This document shows positions 7,756 to 16,395 of a DNA stretch of 37,703 nucleotides, piece by piece. Under the pieces are notes generated by a model that was given only the letters and a program-made list of their open reading frames with translations, ran no database searches and had not been told where the DNA came from. Source of the stretch: Myxococcales bacterium (GTDB lineage: Bacteria > Myxococcota_A > UBA9042); the NCBI GenBank assembly GCA_947499075.1, contig CANMNA010000015.1, forward strand, positions 1 through 37,703, given 5' to 3'. A program made the translations under genes and the position numbers. The first letter of the stretch is position 1. The number at the start of each line of letters is the position of its first letter.

Positions 7756-8535
7756 GTGCGCACTTTTATCTACACCCTCGCAGCGGCGTCGTTGGGCCTG
7801 ATTGTCGGCGTGCTGGTCGGGTGGGCCAAGCTCAGCAATCGCGGATCGCCGCCGCCAGAAGGACCTGCACTGCCCGGCGTTGAGACGGTCGCGACCGACG
7901 ACGGCGCCGTTGCCCTGTTTGCCGATCTGGTCACGCCAACCGGTGGAGCGGCTCCAGGTGGACCGGGCGTTCGGGAATCGGACAAGGCAGCGGCCGACTT
8001 GGGGCGACTCCCGGCTTCCATTCACCCCGCTGTCTCGCCGGCCGATCCGAAGCTGGACGACCCGTTGGCGCCGGTCACCGCTGTCCTGATCGTACCGCAT
8101 GGTCCTGGCTTTTATGCCGAACTCGATCTAGCGGCCGCGTCGCAGGCAAGCTTGCCCGTGTTCGCGGGCACGATGTTGCGCGATGGCCCAGTTCAGCCAG
8201 CCAGCCTGGCCCGCGGGCTCAAAGTCGCGACGCTGCGCGGCCCGCTCGCCAAGGTCGAGTTGCTACACCTCGGGTTCCTGCGCGAAGCCCAGCCAGTTGC
8301 GGCACACATCAGGACACCAGATGGTGTGGAAGGCATGGTTTTGCTGCGGATTACCAAAAAAGGCCAGCCTGATGTTGCGGTGCCGGTGCGCCCACTGGCC
8401 TCACCCGATCCTGTGGCCTCACCCGATCATGTGGCCTCACCCGATCATGTGGCCTCACCCGATCATGTGGCCTCACCCGATCATGTGGCCTCACCCGATC
8501 ATGCCCAGCCAGAGCCCGTCGCGCCGGTGCCCTGA
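7756..8535 (+). CDS. Membrane-anchored protein of unknown function with C-terminal SPD hexapeptide repeats
   Basis: I choose GTG 7756 as start because GAGG at 7746-7749 sits 6 nt before it; an in-frame GTG/ATG further upstream would add 26 unlikely residues. The 259-residue product starts with one hydrophobic segment (YTLAAASLGLIVGVLVGWA) that should anchor it in the membrane with the bulk outside. A middle domain of about 100 residues (AVLIVPHGPGFYAELDLAAA ... VELLHLGFLREAQPV) has mixed strands and no known motif. The C-terminus consists of one LASPDP and five VASPDH hexapeptides followed by AQPEPVAPVP. It is 87 bp downstream of the GspF-like gene and probably in the same transcript. Function unknown. 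Confidence 0.72.
   Translation: MRTFIYTLAAASLGLIVGVLVGWAKLSNRGSPPPEGPALPGVETVATDDGAVALFADLVTPTGGAAPGGPGVRESDKAAADLGRLPASIHPAVSPADPKLDDPLAPVTAVLIVPHGPGFYAELDLAAASQASLPVFAGTMLRDGPVQPASLARGLKVATLRGPLAKVELLHLGFLREAQPVAAHIRTPDGVEGMVLLRITKKGQPDVAVPVRPLASPDPVASPDHVASPDHVASPDHVASPDHVASPDHAQPEPVAPVP
8395..8502 (+). repeat. In-frame 18-bp tandem repeat (six units)
   Basis: Six head-to-tail units of 18 bp encode LASPDP then five VASPDH. The unit is GTGGCCTCACCCGATCAT; the last five are identical apart from the edge codons, and the first differs in its first and last codons. Near-perfect identity at synonymous positions points to recent expansion by slippage, and copy number is likely to vary between strains without breaking the frame. 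Confidence 0.97.
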
Positions 8536-9342
8536 CTTGCTTTCGGCCTGCTTGATAGCGATTTGTCTAGTTCCTCGTCAAGCAAGCCCCCGCAATCACA
8601 TGGTTGTGCTTGCCGGTTGCCGAGCCGGCTGATGGCCAAGACGATCGTCTAGCGCGGATTCGGATTCGGGCCCAACTACCTCGCCACGAGTATTTTGCGA
8701 CGAATTGCAAAAAAATACGTACTAACAATGTGTTGCCGTGCACCGGCCCAGAAACGTCGACTTGTTGGCCGCGCCATGATCACGGCGTTTGTGCTCAACT
8801 TGACGATCGTCTTGTTTTCGTATTGCCGTAAAATCGCCCACCGGATGGTCACAGCCCTGCTAGCCGTCGCCTAAAATTGCCGACATGAGCCCGATCCACG
8901 GCCGCCACAACGCGCTCTTCGGAGTAGACGCTTGTCAAGTTATTCGGTCTCGGCAAAGATGCGCCAGTCGCACGGCGGCGGGCAGCGGAGCAACGGACAG
9001 ACGGCGGATTGCAACGATCGGCCGGTTGTGGAGGGTAGCGTGGCAAGTCATTGGATCATGTCTAGTTTTGGTTCTTCTCTCGGCGCTCGCCAAGCGCCAG
9101 TTCGGCCGTTTGGACCGAGCCATTTGGCTGGCCGCCCGACCCGTCCCGCGGTTTTGCCGATTGAGATGGCGATGGCGCAAGCTGCTGCGGCGCCACGCCC
9201 AGCGACAAATGGGTCGCAGTTGGGCCACAATCGGACGGCCGGTGAGCCCGGGCTGCTTCGTCTCGGAGCGACGTTGGCGGGGATGGCGGCAACCGGATGC
9301 GCAACGCAGGCGCAGGTGCGGACGGCGGGAGCGAGGGGCGAT
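8536..9342. other. Long intergenic stretch without a convincing gene
   Basis: These 807 bp separate the SPD-repeat gene from the sigma region 4-like gene. Reading frames here give low-complexity, Arg-rich or shifting translations with no family motif. It contains an AT-rich patch at about 8690-8730 (a run of seven A followed by TACGTACTAACAAT) and another around 8800-8835 (TTGACG at 8800 and TAAAAT at 8829, but 23 nt apart, too far for a standard promoter). Promoters for the downstream gene are probably here; I cannot place one with confidence. Confidence 0.5.
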
Positions 9343-9774
9343 ATGGACAAGAACGGCAATGGCGACGACAAGAAAGGCCGGTCGCTGACAATTCCGCCGA
9401 CCCGGCTCACCCGCCAAGAGATCGCCGAAGGCATCGCGCTCGCCGAGGACATGGACTACCGGCGACCGCAGACGCGTGCCGAGTGTGCCAACGGCGTGCG
9501 ACCCTGCCCGTATGTGGCCTGCAAGCACCACCTCTATCTCGATGTCAACCCGCTGACGGGCAGCATCAAGATCAATTTTCCCGACGTCGAAGTGTGGGAG
9601 ATGGCAGAGACTTGCGCGCTCGACGTCGCGGAGCGTGGTGGGCAGACCCTCGAAGAAGTCGGGGCGATTATGAACCTGACCCGCGAGCGCATTCGCCAAG
9701 TCGAGTGTTTAGGCTTGGAGAAGCTGCAAGCTCAGGACTTTGCCTTGGATCTTGAAGACGTTTTCACCAGCTAG
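9343..9774 (+). CDS. Sigma-70 region 4-like DNA-binding protein with cysteine motif
   Basis: The start is ATG 9343, preceded by GAGGGG at 9333-9338; longer in-frame starts upstream give an implausible leader. The 143-residue product has [20 protein letters not shown], then C-x6-C-x4-C ([11 protein letters not shown]), then [18 protein letters not shown], and ends in a helix-turn-helix [20 protein letters not shown], which is the sigma region 4 signature that reads the -35 element. No region 2 is present, so it is not a complete sigma factor. Similar stand-alone proteins occur in deltaproteobacteria. A role as transcription regulator acting at the RNA polymerase or -35 region is inferred. The cysteines, with another one about 34 residues later (AETC), could hold zinc or an iron-sulfur cluster. 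Confidence 0.8.
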   Translation: MDKNGNGDDKKGRSLTIPPTRLTRQEIAEGIALAEDMDYRRPQTRAECANGVRPCPYVACKHHLYLDVNPLTGSIKINFPDVEVWEMAETCALDVAERGGQTLEEVGAIMNLTRERIRQVECLGLEKLQAQDFALDLEDVFTS

Positions 9775-9795
9775 CAGACAGACGCAAGGCAACCG

Positions 9796-11367
9796 ATGGC
9801 TCCATTGCGACTCGCGATCATCTCCGTAGCCGATCAGCGGGGAGCGCCAGAACTTGCCGCCCGGTTGGTCCAAGCCGGCTATACGATTGTGGCCGGTGGC
9901 AGCACGGCACAGTTCTTGGCCAGCGTCGGCGTGCCATTGTTGGCGGCCGACCAGCTCACTGGCGTACCCGAAATCCTCGATGGCCGGGTCCAGACGCTGC
10001 ACCCAGCGGTGCATGGCGGCATCGTCGCCCGACGCGATCGGCCCGAGCACTTGCAGACGCTCAACAGCTACAACGTCACGCCTATCGACATCGTGGTCGT
10101 CAACCTGCAGCCGCTTGCAGTTGTCATTGCCGACCGGGCAGCCGCCGGTTGGCCAGAAGATGCTGCGTTGGATGGCATCGACATCGCAGGCGCAGCGTTG
10201 GTCCGGTCTGCCGCTGGCAACTTCAACGATGTGCTCACTTTGGTCGACCCTGCCGACTACGACCAGGTCCTCGACGACCTCTCGACCGGCATGTTGGGCC
10301 TCGACCATCGCAAGGCCTTAGCGGCAAAGGCGTTTGCCCACCTGGCGAGCCTCGATCGCGAAGTTTCAGCCTGGCTGGGTGGCCTGCCTACAACCGCAGG
10401 ATCGGCGGCGCCCATCGACGGCGGCTTGCGCATCGACTTGGGCGTGCCCGAGTTGCTCCCCGATAGCGAGAATCCCCAACAGTCAACGTGGCACCACGCA
10501 GACGCAACCGGCTTGCTGACCGCGAGTCCGCCAGAGCTCCAAGAGCATGCCAAGACGTTGACGGCTGCGCTGCAACGCGATGGCGATCTGGCATGGCGTG
10601 CCGCTTGTGACTTGCCGCCGGGCCTTGCCGGTGCGGTTGTCGCCAAGCACGGCAACCCGGTGGGTGCGGCAAGCCTGACGACATCGATCGCGGGTGCCCT
10701 GTTGCGGGCAACTGACTGTGATCCGGCGGCCATTGCCGGCGCGGTGCTTGCGGTCAACCGGCCCTTTGATCTCGCGGCTGCGCGGGCGCTTGGCGACAAG
10801 CCGATAGCCCTGGTACTTGCACCGCGGTTCGACGAGGAGGCGGTCGAATTGTTGGCCAGCAAGACCCATCTCCAATTGTTGGCTTTGGGAGATCTGGGTA
10901 TCAGCGGCGTTCGCCACATGGTCCAAGTGACGCAGTTTGGCGTCATGATGCGCACAGTGGACAGCGTGCCGCTCGATCTCGATGCCGCCGTGGTGGTGAC
11001 CAAGGCCTCGCCTACCGTTTCGGAGCGCAGGGCCCTTGATCTGGCGTGGCGGGTCGCCAAGCACGTTCGGTCCAATGCGGTGGTCATTGCCGACGAGAAT
11101 GGAACAGTCGGGATTGGCGCGGGTCAGGTGTCTCGCCTCGACGCGGGCGTGATCGCGGTCGGCAAGTGTCGCAAAGGCTATCGACCGCTGGCGGCGGCCG
11201 CAGACGGGCCGTTTTTGGGTCCCGAAGCGCTCGAGCCGCTGTTCCGTTGCGGTCTGCGGGCAATTGTGCAACCCGGCGGCACCTTGCGCGACGCCGAGAT
11301 CGCAGCAGCCGCAGATGCGCTGGGCATCTCGCTGCTGCTGACTGGGGTCAGCCATTTCCGGTACTGA
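9796..11367 (+). CDS. purH: Bifunctional purine biosynthesis protein PurH (AICAR transformylase / IMP cyclohydrolase), divergent
   Basis: The 523-residue length is normal. The N-terminal IMP cyclohydrolase domain shows GGSTAQFLASVGVPL, EILDGRVQTLHPAVHGGI and IDIVVVNLQP. The transformylase domain shows K284-H285 in KHGNPVGAAS (the catalytic Lys-His pair), AWRVAKHVRSNAVVIA, GIGAGQVSRLDA, VQPGGTLRDAEI and the terminal TGVSHFRY. Several usually invariant segments are altered: YGENPHQ appears as DSENPQQ, KHxNPCG has Val for Cys, and DPxSAFGG reads DPAAIAGA. The enzyme should carry out the last two steps of IMP synthesis, but the changes suggest either a divergent lineage or altered activity. AAGG lies 8 nt before ATG 9796. 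It follows the sigma region 4-like gene by 21 bp. Confidence 0.9.
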   Translation: MAPLRLAIISVADQRGAPELAARLVQAGYTIVAGGSTAQFLASVGVPLLAADQLTGVPEILDGRVQTLHPAVHGGIVARRDRPEHLQTLNSYNVTPIDIVVVNLQPLAVVIADRAAAGWPEDAALDGIDIAGAALVRSAAGNFNDVLTLVDPADYDQVLDDLSTGMLGLDHRKALAAKAFAHLASLDREVSAWLGGLPTTAGSAAPIDGGLRIDLGVPELLPDSENPQQSTWHHADATGLLTASPPELQEHAKTLTAALQRDGDLAWRAACDLPPGLAGAVVAKHGNPVGAASLTTSIAGALLRATDCDPAAIAGAVLAVNRPFDLAAARALGDKPIALVLAPRFDEEAVELLASKTHLQLLALGDLGISGVRHMVQVTQFGVMMRTVDSVPLDLDAAVVVTKASPTVSERRALDLAWRVAKHVRSNAVVIADENGTVGIGAGQVSRLDAGVIAVGKCRKGYRPLAAAADGPFLGPEALEPLFRCGLRAIVQPGGTLRDAEIAAAADALGISLLLTGVSHFRY

Positions 11368-11520
11368 CAACCGAAGGCAACGGGGCGCTTGACCATATGG
11401 GCTCGCTGGCACCACGCTATGGCGTCGCGGTCCAGACGGGTGCGGCTTGGGGCAAAGCGTCCCTGTTGACCCACCTGCGCAAGCGGCAGGTTGGTGCGAC
11501 CAGCGACCGGGCGGAGGTTC

Positions 11521-12621
11521 ATGCGCGTTCAGTGCGATCGCTGTGGTTCGTCGTACACGTTGCCCGAAGCGCGGGTTGCGCCCGGCCGACGCCTCCAGTT
11601 TCAGTGTCGCCACTGTCAACATCGTATTATTGTTCAGGTGCCTGCGCCGGGGGATTTCGCTGAACCGACTGCGACGCTGGTCGCCAAAGTGCTGTGGTTC
11701 ATCAGCACTGCAAGTGGACCGCAGCAGCGGATGGACACCGAGGGTGTCCACAGTGGCATTGGCGAAGGCAGTGTCATCGCCGACTCGTGGTTGTGGCGCA
11801 AGGGCATGGCCGAGTGGGCGCGCGCGGCCGAAGTGCCTGAGTTTGCTTCGTCATTTGCCGTGCCCAGCCCAACAGCAGCCATGGAACCGATAGCGGTTGC
11901 CGACCCAAACAACGACGTCATCGCATTGACAAGGCCAGCCGTGCTCAGTGGTAGCCACGTCGCGGGCGCGGCGTCGGTGCACAAGGGCGCCGGGTTTCAG
12001 ACCGACCAGCGCGCGATTCCGATGCCGATCATACGGGCGACCAGCGACGGGGCCCAGCCGAACAGTGACGATCGGCGGCCTAAGCCGGCAGGGCCGCGGC
12101 CCATGGCGCGCCTCCAGCAGCGAGACCCGAGTGCCGGCCAGGACCGGTCGCCGCAACATGCGGGTGCTGGACGAAGCGACAGTCGCAGCGAAGCCAATCC
12201 GGACTTGCGCCCAGAGCAGCGGCCTGCCGACAAGCGCCAAGTCGAAGGGCGGACATCAGCCTACGCGGCCATGGCCGATGATGACGACGCCCCCAATGAT
12301 GACAAGGGTGGCCGCGGCAAGTGGTCGCCTGCGACCGACACCTACACAGGTCAGCGCGCGCGCATGACCCGCCGCGTCAATGACCGCGATCGGCAAGACG
12401 CAGTGCAGTGGGCCAACGCTGCCGACCGGCGCGAGGCCGATTTAGCTAATTTGCAAGCAAGCTTGAAGGCTTGGCAGCGGTTGGCGCTCGCGACGTTGGC
12501 GGCGCTGTCGCTCCTGCTCTTGCTTTCGGGGTTTTTGGCCCTGCGCTGGCGCGATGCGGCAGACGCGGCAAAGGCTTGCAAAGGCAGTGTCCCTGCGCCA
12601 GCTGCCCAGAGCGCAAAATAG
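11521..12621 (+). CDS. MJ0042 zinc-finger / GYF-like domain protein with C-terminal membrane segment
   Basis: I choose ATG 11521, preceded by GGAGG at 11513-11517. The 366-residue product begins with an MJ0042-type zinc ribbon (VQCDRCGSSYTLPEARV ... FQCRHCQHRI), followed at about 55-105 by a GYF-2-like domain (VLWFISTASGPQQRMDTEGV ... SWLWRKGMAEWARA). A long disordered, charged region comes next, then one membrane segment near the C-terminus (LALATLAALSLLLLLSGFLA). The same zinc finger + GYF architecture occurs in myxobacterial cell-envelope and gliding proteins, with the domains facing the cytoplasm. Its partner is unknown. It stands alone between purH and yebC. Confidence 0.78.
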   Translation: MRVQCDRCGSSYTLPEARVAPGRRLQFQCRHCQHRIIVQVPAPGDFAEPTATLVAKVLWFISTASGPQQRMDTEGVHSGIGEGSVIADSWLWRKGMAEWARAAEVPEFASSFAVPSPTAAMEPIAVADPNNDVIALTRPAVLSGSHVAGAASVHKGAGFQTDQRAIPMPIIRATSDGAQPNSDDRRPKPAGPRPMARLQQRDPSAGQDRSPQHAGAGRSDSRSEANPDLRPEQRPADKRQVEGRTSAYAAMADDDDAPNDDKGGRGKWSPATDTYTGQRARMTRRVNDRDRQDAVQWANAADRREADLANLQASLKAWQRLALATLAALSLLLLLSGFLALRWRDAADAAKACKGSVPAPAAQSAK

Positions 12622-12654
12622 CCTTTGCCGATGCGGCCTAGGTCTTCGCCAGCC

Positions 12655-12683
12655 TTGGAGCCGATGGGCAATCGTGGTACAAC
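12655..12683 (+). promoter_or_regulatory. Weak candidate sigma-70 promoter upstream of yebC
   Basis: TTGGAG (12655-12660) and TACAAC (12678-12683) are separated by 17 nt. This would start transcription near 12690, about 77 nt before the yebC ATG. Both hexamers match the consensus only partly. Confidence 0.3.
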
Positions 12684-12766
12684 GAGGCCCCGTGGTCGGC
12701 CGCGGCCGTTTCAAGGTTGTCAGGCACCGGTCGCTTTGAACTGAAAATGCAGGGGAAAATCTCGCA

Positions 12767-13522
12767 ATGAGTGGGCACAGTAAGTGGAGCACGATCAAGC
12801 ACAAGAAGGGCAAGGCTGACGCCGTGCGCGGCCGGGTCTTTACCAAGGTGATCAAGGAGATTACGGTGTCAGCCAAGCTAGGTGGCGGTGACGTAGCCGC
12901 CAATCCGCGCCTGCGCAAGGCGATCTTGGACGCCAAGGCTGCCAACATGCCGGCCGACAACATCTCCCGCGCCATCAAGAAGGGCACCGGTGAGTTGGAA
13001 GGCGTCAATTACGAAGAAATCACCTACGAGGGCTATGGTCCCGGGGGAACCGCGATCCTGATCGACGTGACCACCGACAACCGCAACCGCGCCATCACGG
13101 AAGTGCGCATCGTGTTGAATAAGCGCGGTGCCAAGGTCGCTGAGGTCGGCGCAGTCTCCTACCTCTTCAACACTATTGGTCAAATTAGCGTGCTCAAGTC
13201 TGCAATTGGCGAAGACGACCTGATGATTCTGGCGCTTGACAGTGGCGCCAATGATGTGGAAGTCGATGACGAAGGCTATACCATCATTACTGAATTTGCC
13301 GATTTTTGGGCAGTGCGCGACCGCCTCGAGGCCGCCGGGCTGCCCATTGCCGACTCCAAGGTCGCCAAGGTCGCGTCGACGACGATCGAGCTTGCTGGCA
13401 AAGATGCCGAATCGGCAGTGAACTTGCTGGAAGCGCTGGAAGATCTCGACGACGTGCAAAACGTGTGGTCCAACTTTGAAATCGACGCCGAAACTGCCGC
13501 GTTGCTCGACGCGCAAGCGTAA
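12767..13522 (+). CDS. yebC: YebC/PmpR (TACO1) family protein
   Basis: The 251-residue product starts MSGHSKWSTIKHKKGKADA, the hallmark of the family, and continues with LRKAILDAKAANMPADNISR, YEGYGPGGTAILI, NRNRAITEVR and FADFWAVRDRLEAAGLPI. Family members bind nucleic acid; they have been described as transcription regulators and, for TACO1/YebC, as factors that help ribosomes pass difficult sequences such as proline runs. Length and motifs are normal and the protein should be functional. It is followed 11 bp later by the lipoprotein gene and then tyrS. Confidence 0.95.
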   Translation: MSGHSKWSTIKHKKGKADAVRGRVFTKVIKEITVSAKLGGGDVAANPRLRKAILDAKAANMPADNISRAIKKGTGELEGVNYEEITYEGYGPGGTAILIDVTTDNRNRAITEVRIVLNKRGAKVAEVGAVSYLFNTIGQISVLKSAIGEDDLMILALDSGANDVEVDDEGYTIITEFADFWAVRDRLEAAGLPIADSKVAKVASTTIELAGKDAESAVNLLEALEDLDDVQNVWSNFEIDAETAALLDAQA

Positions 13523-13532
13523 CCGGGGTCCG

Positions 13533-14465
13533 ATGCGTAACGAAAAAGTCCTGATTGCGATTGTCATCGTCTGTGGTGCAGCTGTTGCGATCTCCGCCAA
13601 CGGCTGCAAGTCCTGCCGTCAGGAAGCGGCCCCTGCGCCCGGCGCGCAACCGGCGGCACCTGCTGTAGCTGGTTCGGCCATCGCGCTGGCGGCGCCGGCC
13701 AGTGCGGTTGTGGCGCCAGAGCCTGTGTCACCCGAAGTCTACCCGGGACCGCGGTCAGAGTCTCTGGACGGATGGCGCGTTACTACTGGATTTTCGTCGA
13801 TCAAAGACGAGCAGATGACCGAGCCCAAGGCAATGGACGACACCAAGGTGTACCTGACGGTGCTCGACGCCGGCGGCCACCCGGTGGGACAGCTGGAAAA
13901 GCTTGAGCGCGCCGAGATGCACCTTTTTCTGGTAGCCAAGGACCTGCGCCATGCCGTCTACGGTCATGGCACGGGTCCGGTGCGCGAAGGTGCAGATGCG
14001 CGCGCCGTCACGGTCCGCGCACCCGAAGGTGGCGACCATGCGCTTGTGGCCGTGTTCAAGCCCGCTGGCGGTGCGCCGCGGGTGGTGACCTCGCCGGTCA
14101 CGGTCAAGGGTGTCCTGCCAGAAGTGATGGGGCCCGGTTTGCAAAGCCTCGATTTGAAAGGGAAGTCTGATGCGGAGACGGTGCTGCTCGTGCTCGATCC
14201 GGCGCAGGCTGTCGCTGGCCAGCTGGTCAAGCTCACAGCACAGGATCTTCAGCCGTCCGGGCAGCTGCGCGGCGACCTGCGCTTGCCATACGTCGCAATT
14301 ATAAACGACCAATTGGGATGGGGCGACGTCGTGGAATGGAATCCAGAAGGCTTGGCTACGTGGACACCGCGCAAAGCCGGCGATTATTTGGTGCTCGCCC
14401 CTCCGACGCGGGGCAGCAAGGCACTGGCGTTTCGCTTGCACGTCACCGCCGCAGCTGCGAAGTAG
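13533..14465 (+). CDS. Putative lipoprotein with beta-sandwich-like domains, function unknown
   Basis: The start is ATG 13533, 10 nt after the yebC stop. The 310-residue product has an N-terminal hydrophobic segment ending in a cysteine (VLIAIVIVCGAAVAISANGC), a possible lipobox of unusual form. A Pro/Ala linker follows. The next domain (VLDAGGHPVGQLEKLERAEM, HLFLVAKDLRHAVYGHGTGP ... HALVAVFKPAG) resembles the beta-sandwich found in exported proteins near metal-handling genes, with the H-x-F-V..DL ... H.H pattern. A second similar domain occupies roughly residues 205-305 (VLLVLDPAQAVAGQLVKLTA ... TWTPRKAGDYLVLAPP). Location is probably periplasmic, anchored to a membrane. It ends 3 bp before tyrS. 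A metal-binding role is only a suggestion. Confidence 0.7.
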   Translation: MRNEKVLIAIVIVCGAAVAISANGCKSCRQEAAPAPGAQPAAPAVAGSAIALAAPASAVVAPEPVSPEVYPGPRSESLDGWRVTTGFSSIKDEQMTEPKAMDDTKVYLTVLDAGGHPVGQLEKLERAEMHLFLVAKDLRHAVYGHGTGPVREGADARAVTVRAPEGGDHALVAVFKPAGGAPRVVTSPVTVKGVLPEVMGPGLQSLDLKGKSDAETVLLVLDPAQAVAGQLVKLTAQDLQPSGQLRGDLRLPYVAIINDQLGWGDVVEWNPEGLATWTPRKAGDYLVLAPPTRGSKALAFRLHVTAAAAK

Positions 14466-14468
14466 CCC

Positions 14469-15752
14469 ATGCATTTGCTCGACGACCTGCGCTGGCGCGG
14501 TCTGGTGCACCAGGTCACCGACGAAGTGGTCGTGCGCGCGGCCTTTGATCGCGGTACCACTGCGTACATTGGCTTTGATCCGACCGGGGCAAGCCTGCAC
14601 GTCGGCTCGCTGCTCCAGATCGTCAATCTGCTGCGGCTAGCCAAGGCAGGGCAGCGCGCCATCGCGGTTGTGGGCGGCGGTACCGGCATGATCGGTGACC
14701 CGTCGGGCAAGTCGGCGGAGCGCAAGCTGTTGACCCGCGATGACGTGCACGCCAACGTTGGCTTGCTCGAGCGGCAATTGCGCGGCTTTTTTGAGCGCGC
14801 GGGCGTTGCAGTCGACATTGTCGACAACAGCGACTGGCTCGATGGTTTGGGCCTCATCGCGTTCTTGCGTGACATTGGCAAGCATTTCTCGGTCAACGCG
14901 ATGGTGCAGCGCGACTCAGTGCGCACTCGGCTCGAGGAGCGCGATCAAGGGATTAGCTACACCGAATTCAGCTACATGCTGCTTCAGGCCTATGATTTCC
15001 TCGAGCTGTACCGGCGCAACGGCTGCGCTGGCCAAGTGGGTGGCTCGGACCAATGGGGCAACATCGTCTCCGGGCTTGACCTGATCGACCGGTTGGCCCG
15101 CAGCGGTAACGCGCGAGCCGAGCCGGCTTGGGGCTTGACTGTGCCTTTGGTGACCACCAAGGCGGGGCACAAGTTTGGCAAGACCGAGGCTGGCGCAGTT
15201 TGGCTCGACGCCACGCTCACTTCGCCGTACCAGCTGTTCCAGTTTTGGGTCAATGTCGATGACGATGACGTGGACCGCTACCTGCGGTACTTCACGTTTT
15301 TGCCTCACGCTGAGCACACCGACCTCATGGCAGCACATGATGCCGCGCGGCACCTGCGGCTGGCCCAAAAGCGTTTGGCTCGTGAAGTGTTGCTGTTGAC
15401 CCATCCCTCCGACCTCGACGCAGTCCAAGCAGCGACGGCTATCCTTTTTGGCGGCGACCCGGTGCAGGCATCTGCCCAAGCTCTGGCTGTGGTGGCACGC
15501 GAAGTGCCCAGCGTAGCCGTTTCCGCGACGGGTGATGTTCCGCTGCATGCCGTTCTGGTCGGCGAAGGACGCCTGTTTGCCTCTAACGGCGAGGCGCGGC
15601 GGGCCATTGCTGCCAACGCCGTGACGATCTCCGGCCAGAAATGGACGGCAGACCTGCAGGCCGCAGTGCCGCCTGAGTTGTGGCTGCATGGTCGCTTTGC
15701 GCTGGCCCGCTACGGCAAAAAGTCGTGGGCGATGGCCGTTCGGCAGGCCTAG
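14469..15752 (+). CDS. tyrS: Tyrosyl-tRNA synthetase
   Basis: The 427-residue product attaches tyrosine to tRNA-Tyr in the cytoplasm. The class I signature HIGH appears as HVGS (residues 44-47, after GFDPTGASL) and KMSKS as KFGKT (235-239), the form typical of bacterial TyrS type 1. Further family motifs are GMIGDPSGKSAERKLL, EFSYMLLQAYDFLEL and VGGSDQWGNI. The C-terminal portion (LFASNGEARRAIAANAVTIS) is the S4-like RNA-binding domain. Length is normal. It follows the lipoprotein gene by 3 bp and precedes the Nudix gene by 18 bp, so the three are probably co-transcribed. Confidence 0.97.
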   Translation: MHLLDDLRWRGLVHQVTDEVVVRAAFDRGTTAYIGFDPTGASLHVGSLLQIVNLLRLAKAGQRAIAVVGGGTGMIGDPSGKSAERKLLTRDDVHANVGLLERQLRGFFERAGVAVDIVDNSDWLDGLGLIAFLRDIGKHFSVNAMVQRDSVRTRLEERDQGISYTEFSYMLLQAYDFLELYRRNGCAGQVGGSDQWGNIVSGLDLIDRLARSGNARAEPAWGLTVPLVTTKAGHKFGKTEAGAVWLDATLTSPYQLFQFWVNVDDDDVDRYLRYFTFLPHAEHTDLMAAHDAARHLRLAQKRLAREVLLLTHPSDLDAVQAATAILFGGDPVQASAQALAVVAREVPSVAVSATGDVPLHAVLVGEGRLFASNGEARRAIAANAVTISGQKWTADLQAAVPPELWLHGRFALARYGKKSWAMAVRQA

Positions 15753-15770
15753 CTGCCGACCTACCGCCGC

Positions 15771-16358
15771 GTGCCAGATGCCTTGGCGTTGCCGACTTGG
15801 CTCACCGAGCGGTTAGGTACGCCGTCGCCCCGCGCTTTGCCAGTTGCCACCGATGCGGCTTCCGCAGTACTGGTTCCGGTGCTCTTGCGCAGCGCTGGCC
15901 CGACACTGTTGTTGGTGCGCAAGTCAGAACAATTGCGCCGCCATGCCGGACAAGTTGGCTTTCCGGGCGGCCGAATTGAAACCGGCGACGCGTCTTCAGA
16001 TGCGGCCGCCTTGCGCGAGACCTACGAAGAAGTCGGCCTTTTGCCAGCACTTGTCCAAGTGATTGGATATTTGGACGATGAGCGGACCTATGTCACCGAT
16101 TTTCACATTCGCCCCGTAGTCGGACTCGTTGCCACCCCACCGCCAAGCTGGACGATCGACCACGGCGAGCTCGATGGTGTGCTTGAGATCGGCTTACAGG
16201 AACTGATCGACGAGCGGCCCGCCTCATGGGTCGAGTTTGCGCTGTTTGGGCAGGTGTGGCGGGCGCCGCGCTACGAATTCAGTGATGGCCGGGTGGTCTG
16301 GGGTGCGACAGCGCGAATTTTGCGCAACCTCCAGCTGCGCCTGCGCGAGCCGGCCTGA
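15771..16358 (+). CDS. Nudix hydrolase, CoA pyrophosphatase type
   Basis: The 195-residue product starts with GTG 15771. The Nudix box is clear: FPGGRIETGDASSDAAALRE followed by TYEEVGLL. The motif just before it (RRHAGQVGFPGG) is the UPF0035 signature of CoA pyrophosphatases (NudL-like), which split CoA or its oxidised forms to phosphopantetheine and 3',5'-ADP. The substrate is inferred from that signature. It lies 18 bp after tyrS on the same strand and is followed by a promoter, so it is likely the last gene of that unit. Confidence 0.88.
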   Translation: MPDALALPTWLTERLGTPSPRALPVATDAASAVLVPVLLRSAGPTLLLVRKSEQLRRHAGQVGFPGGRIETGDASSDAAALRETYEEVGLLPALVQVIGYLDDERTYVTDFHIRPVVGLVATPPPSWTIDHGELDGVLEIGLQELIDERPASWVEFALFGQVWRAPRYEFSDGRVVWGATARILRNLQLRLREPA

Positions 16359-16395
16359 AGGCACCCGCGCGGGCAACTCTTCGTGATTTGGCTGT

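Noticed and set aside
8395..8502. CRISPR-like look of the regular 18-bp array
   Set aside because: Units are head to tail with no spacers and encode VASPDH in frame.
8800..8834. TTGACG ... TAAAAT as promoter
   Set aside because: The hexamers are 23 nt apart, outside the usual 16-18 nt.
8885..9388. Open frame of 167 codons with a hydrophobic patch, and an in-frame extension of the sigma region 4-like gene from 8932
   Set aside because: Translations are Arg-rich or low in motif content; the ATG at 9343 has a ribosome-binding site and begins the conserved part.
10483..11751. 422-codon open frame on the minus strand
   Set aside because: It overlaps purH and the zinc-finger/GYF gene antisense and lacks any family signal.
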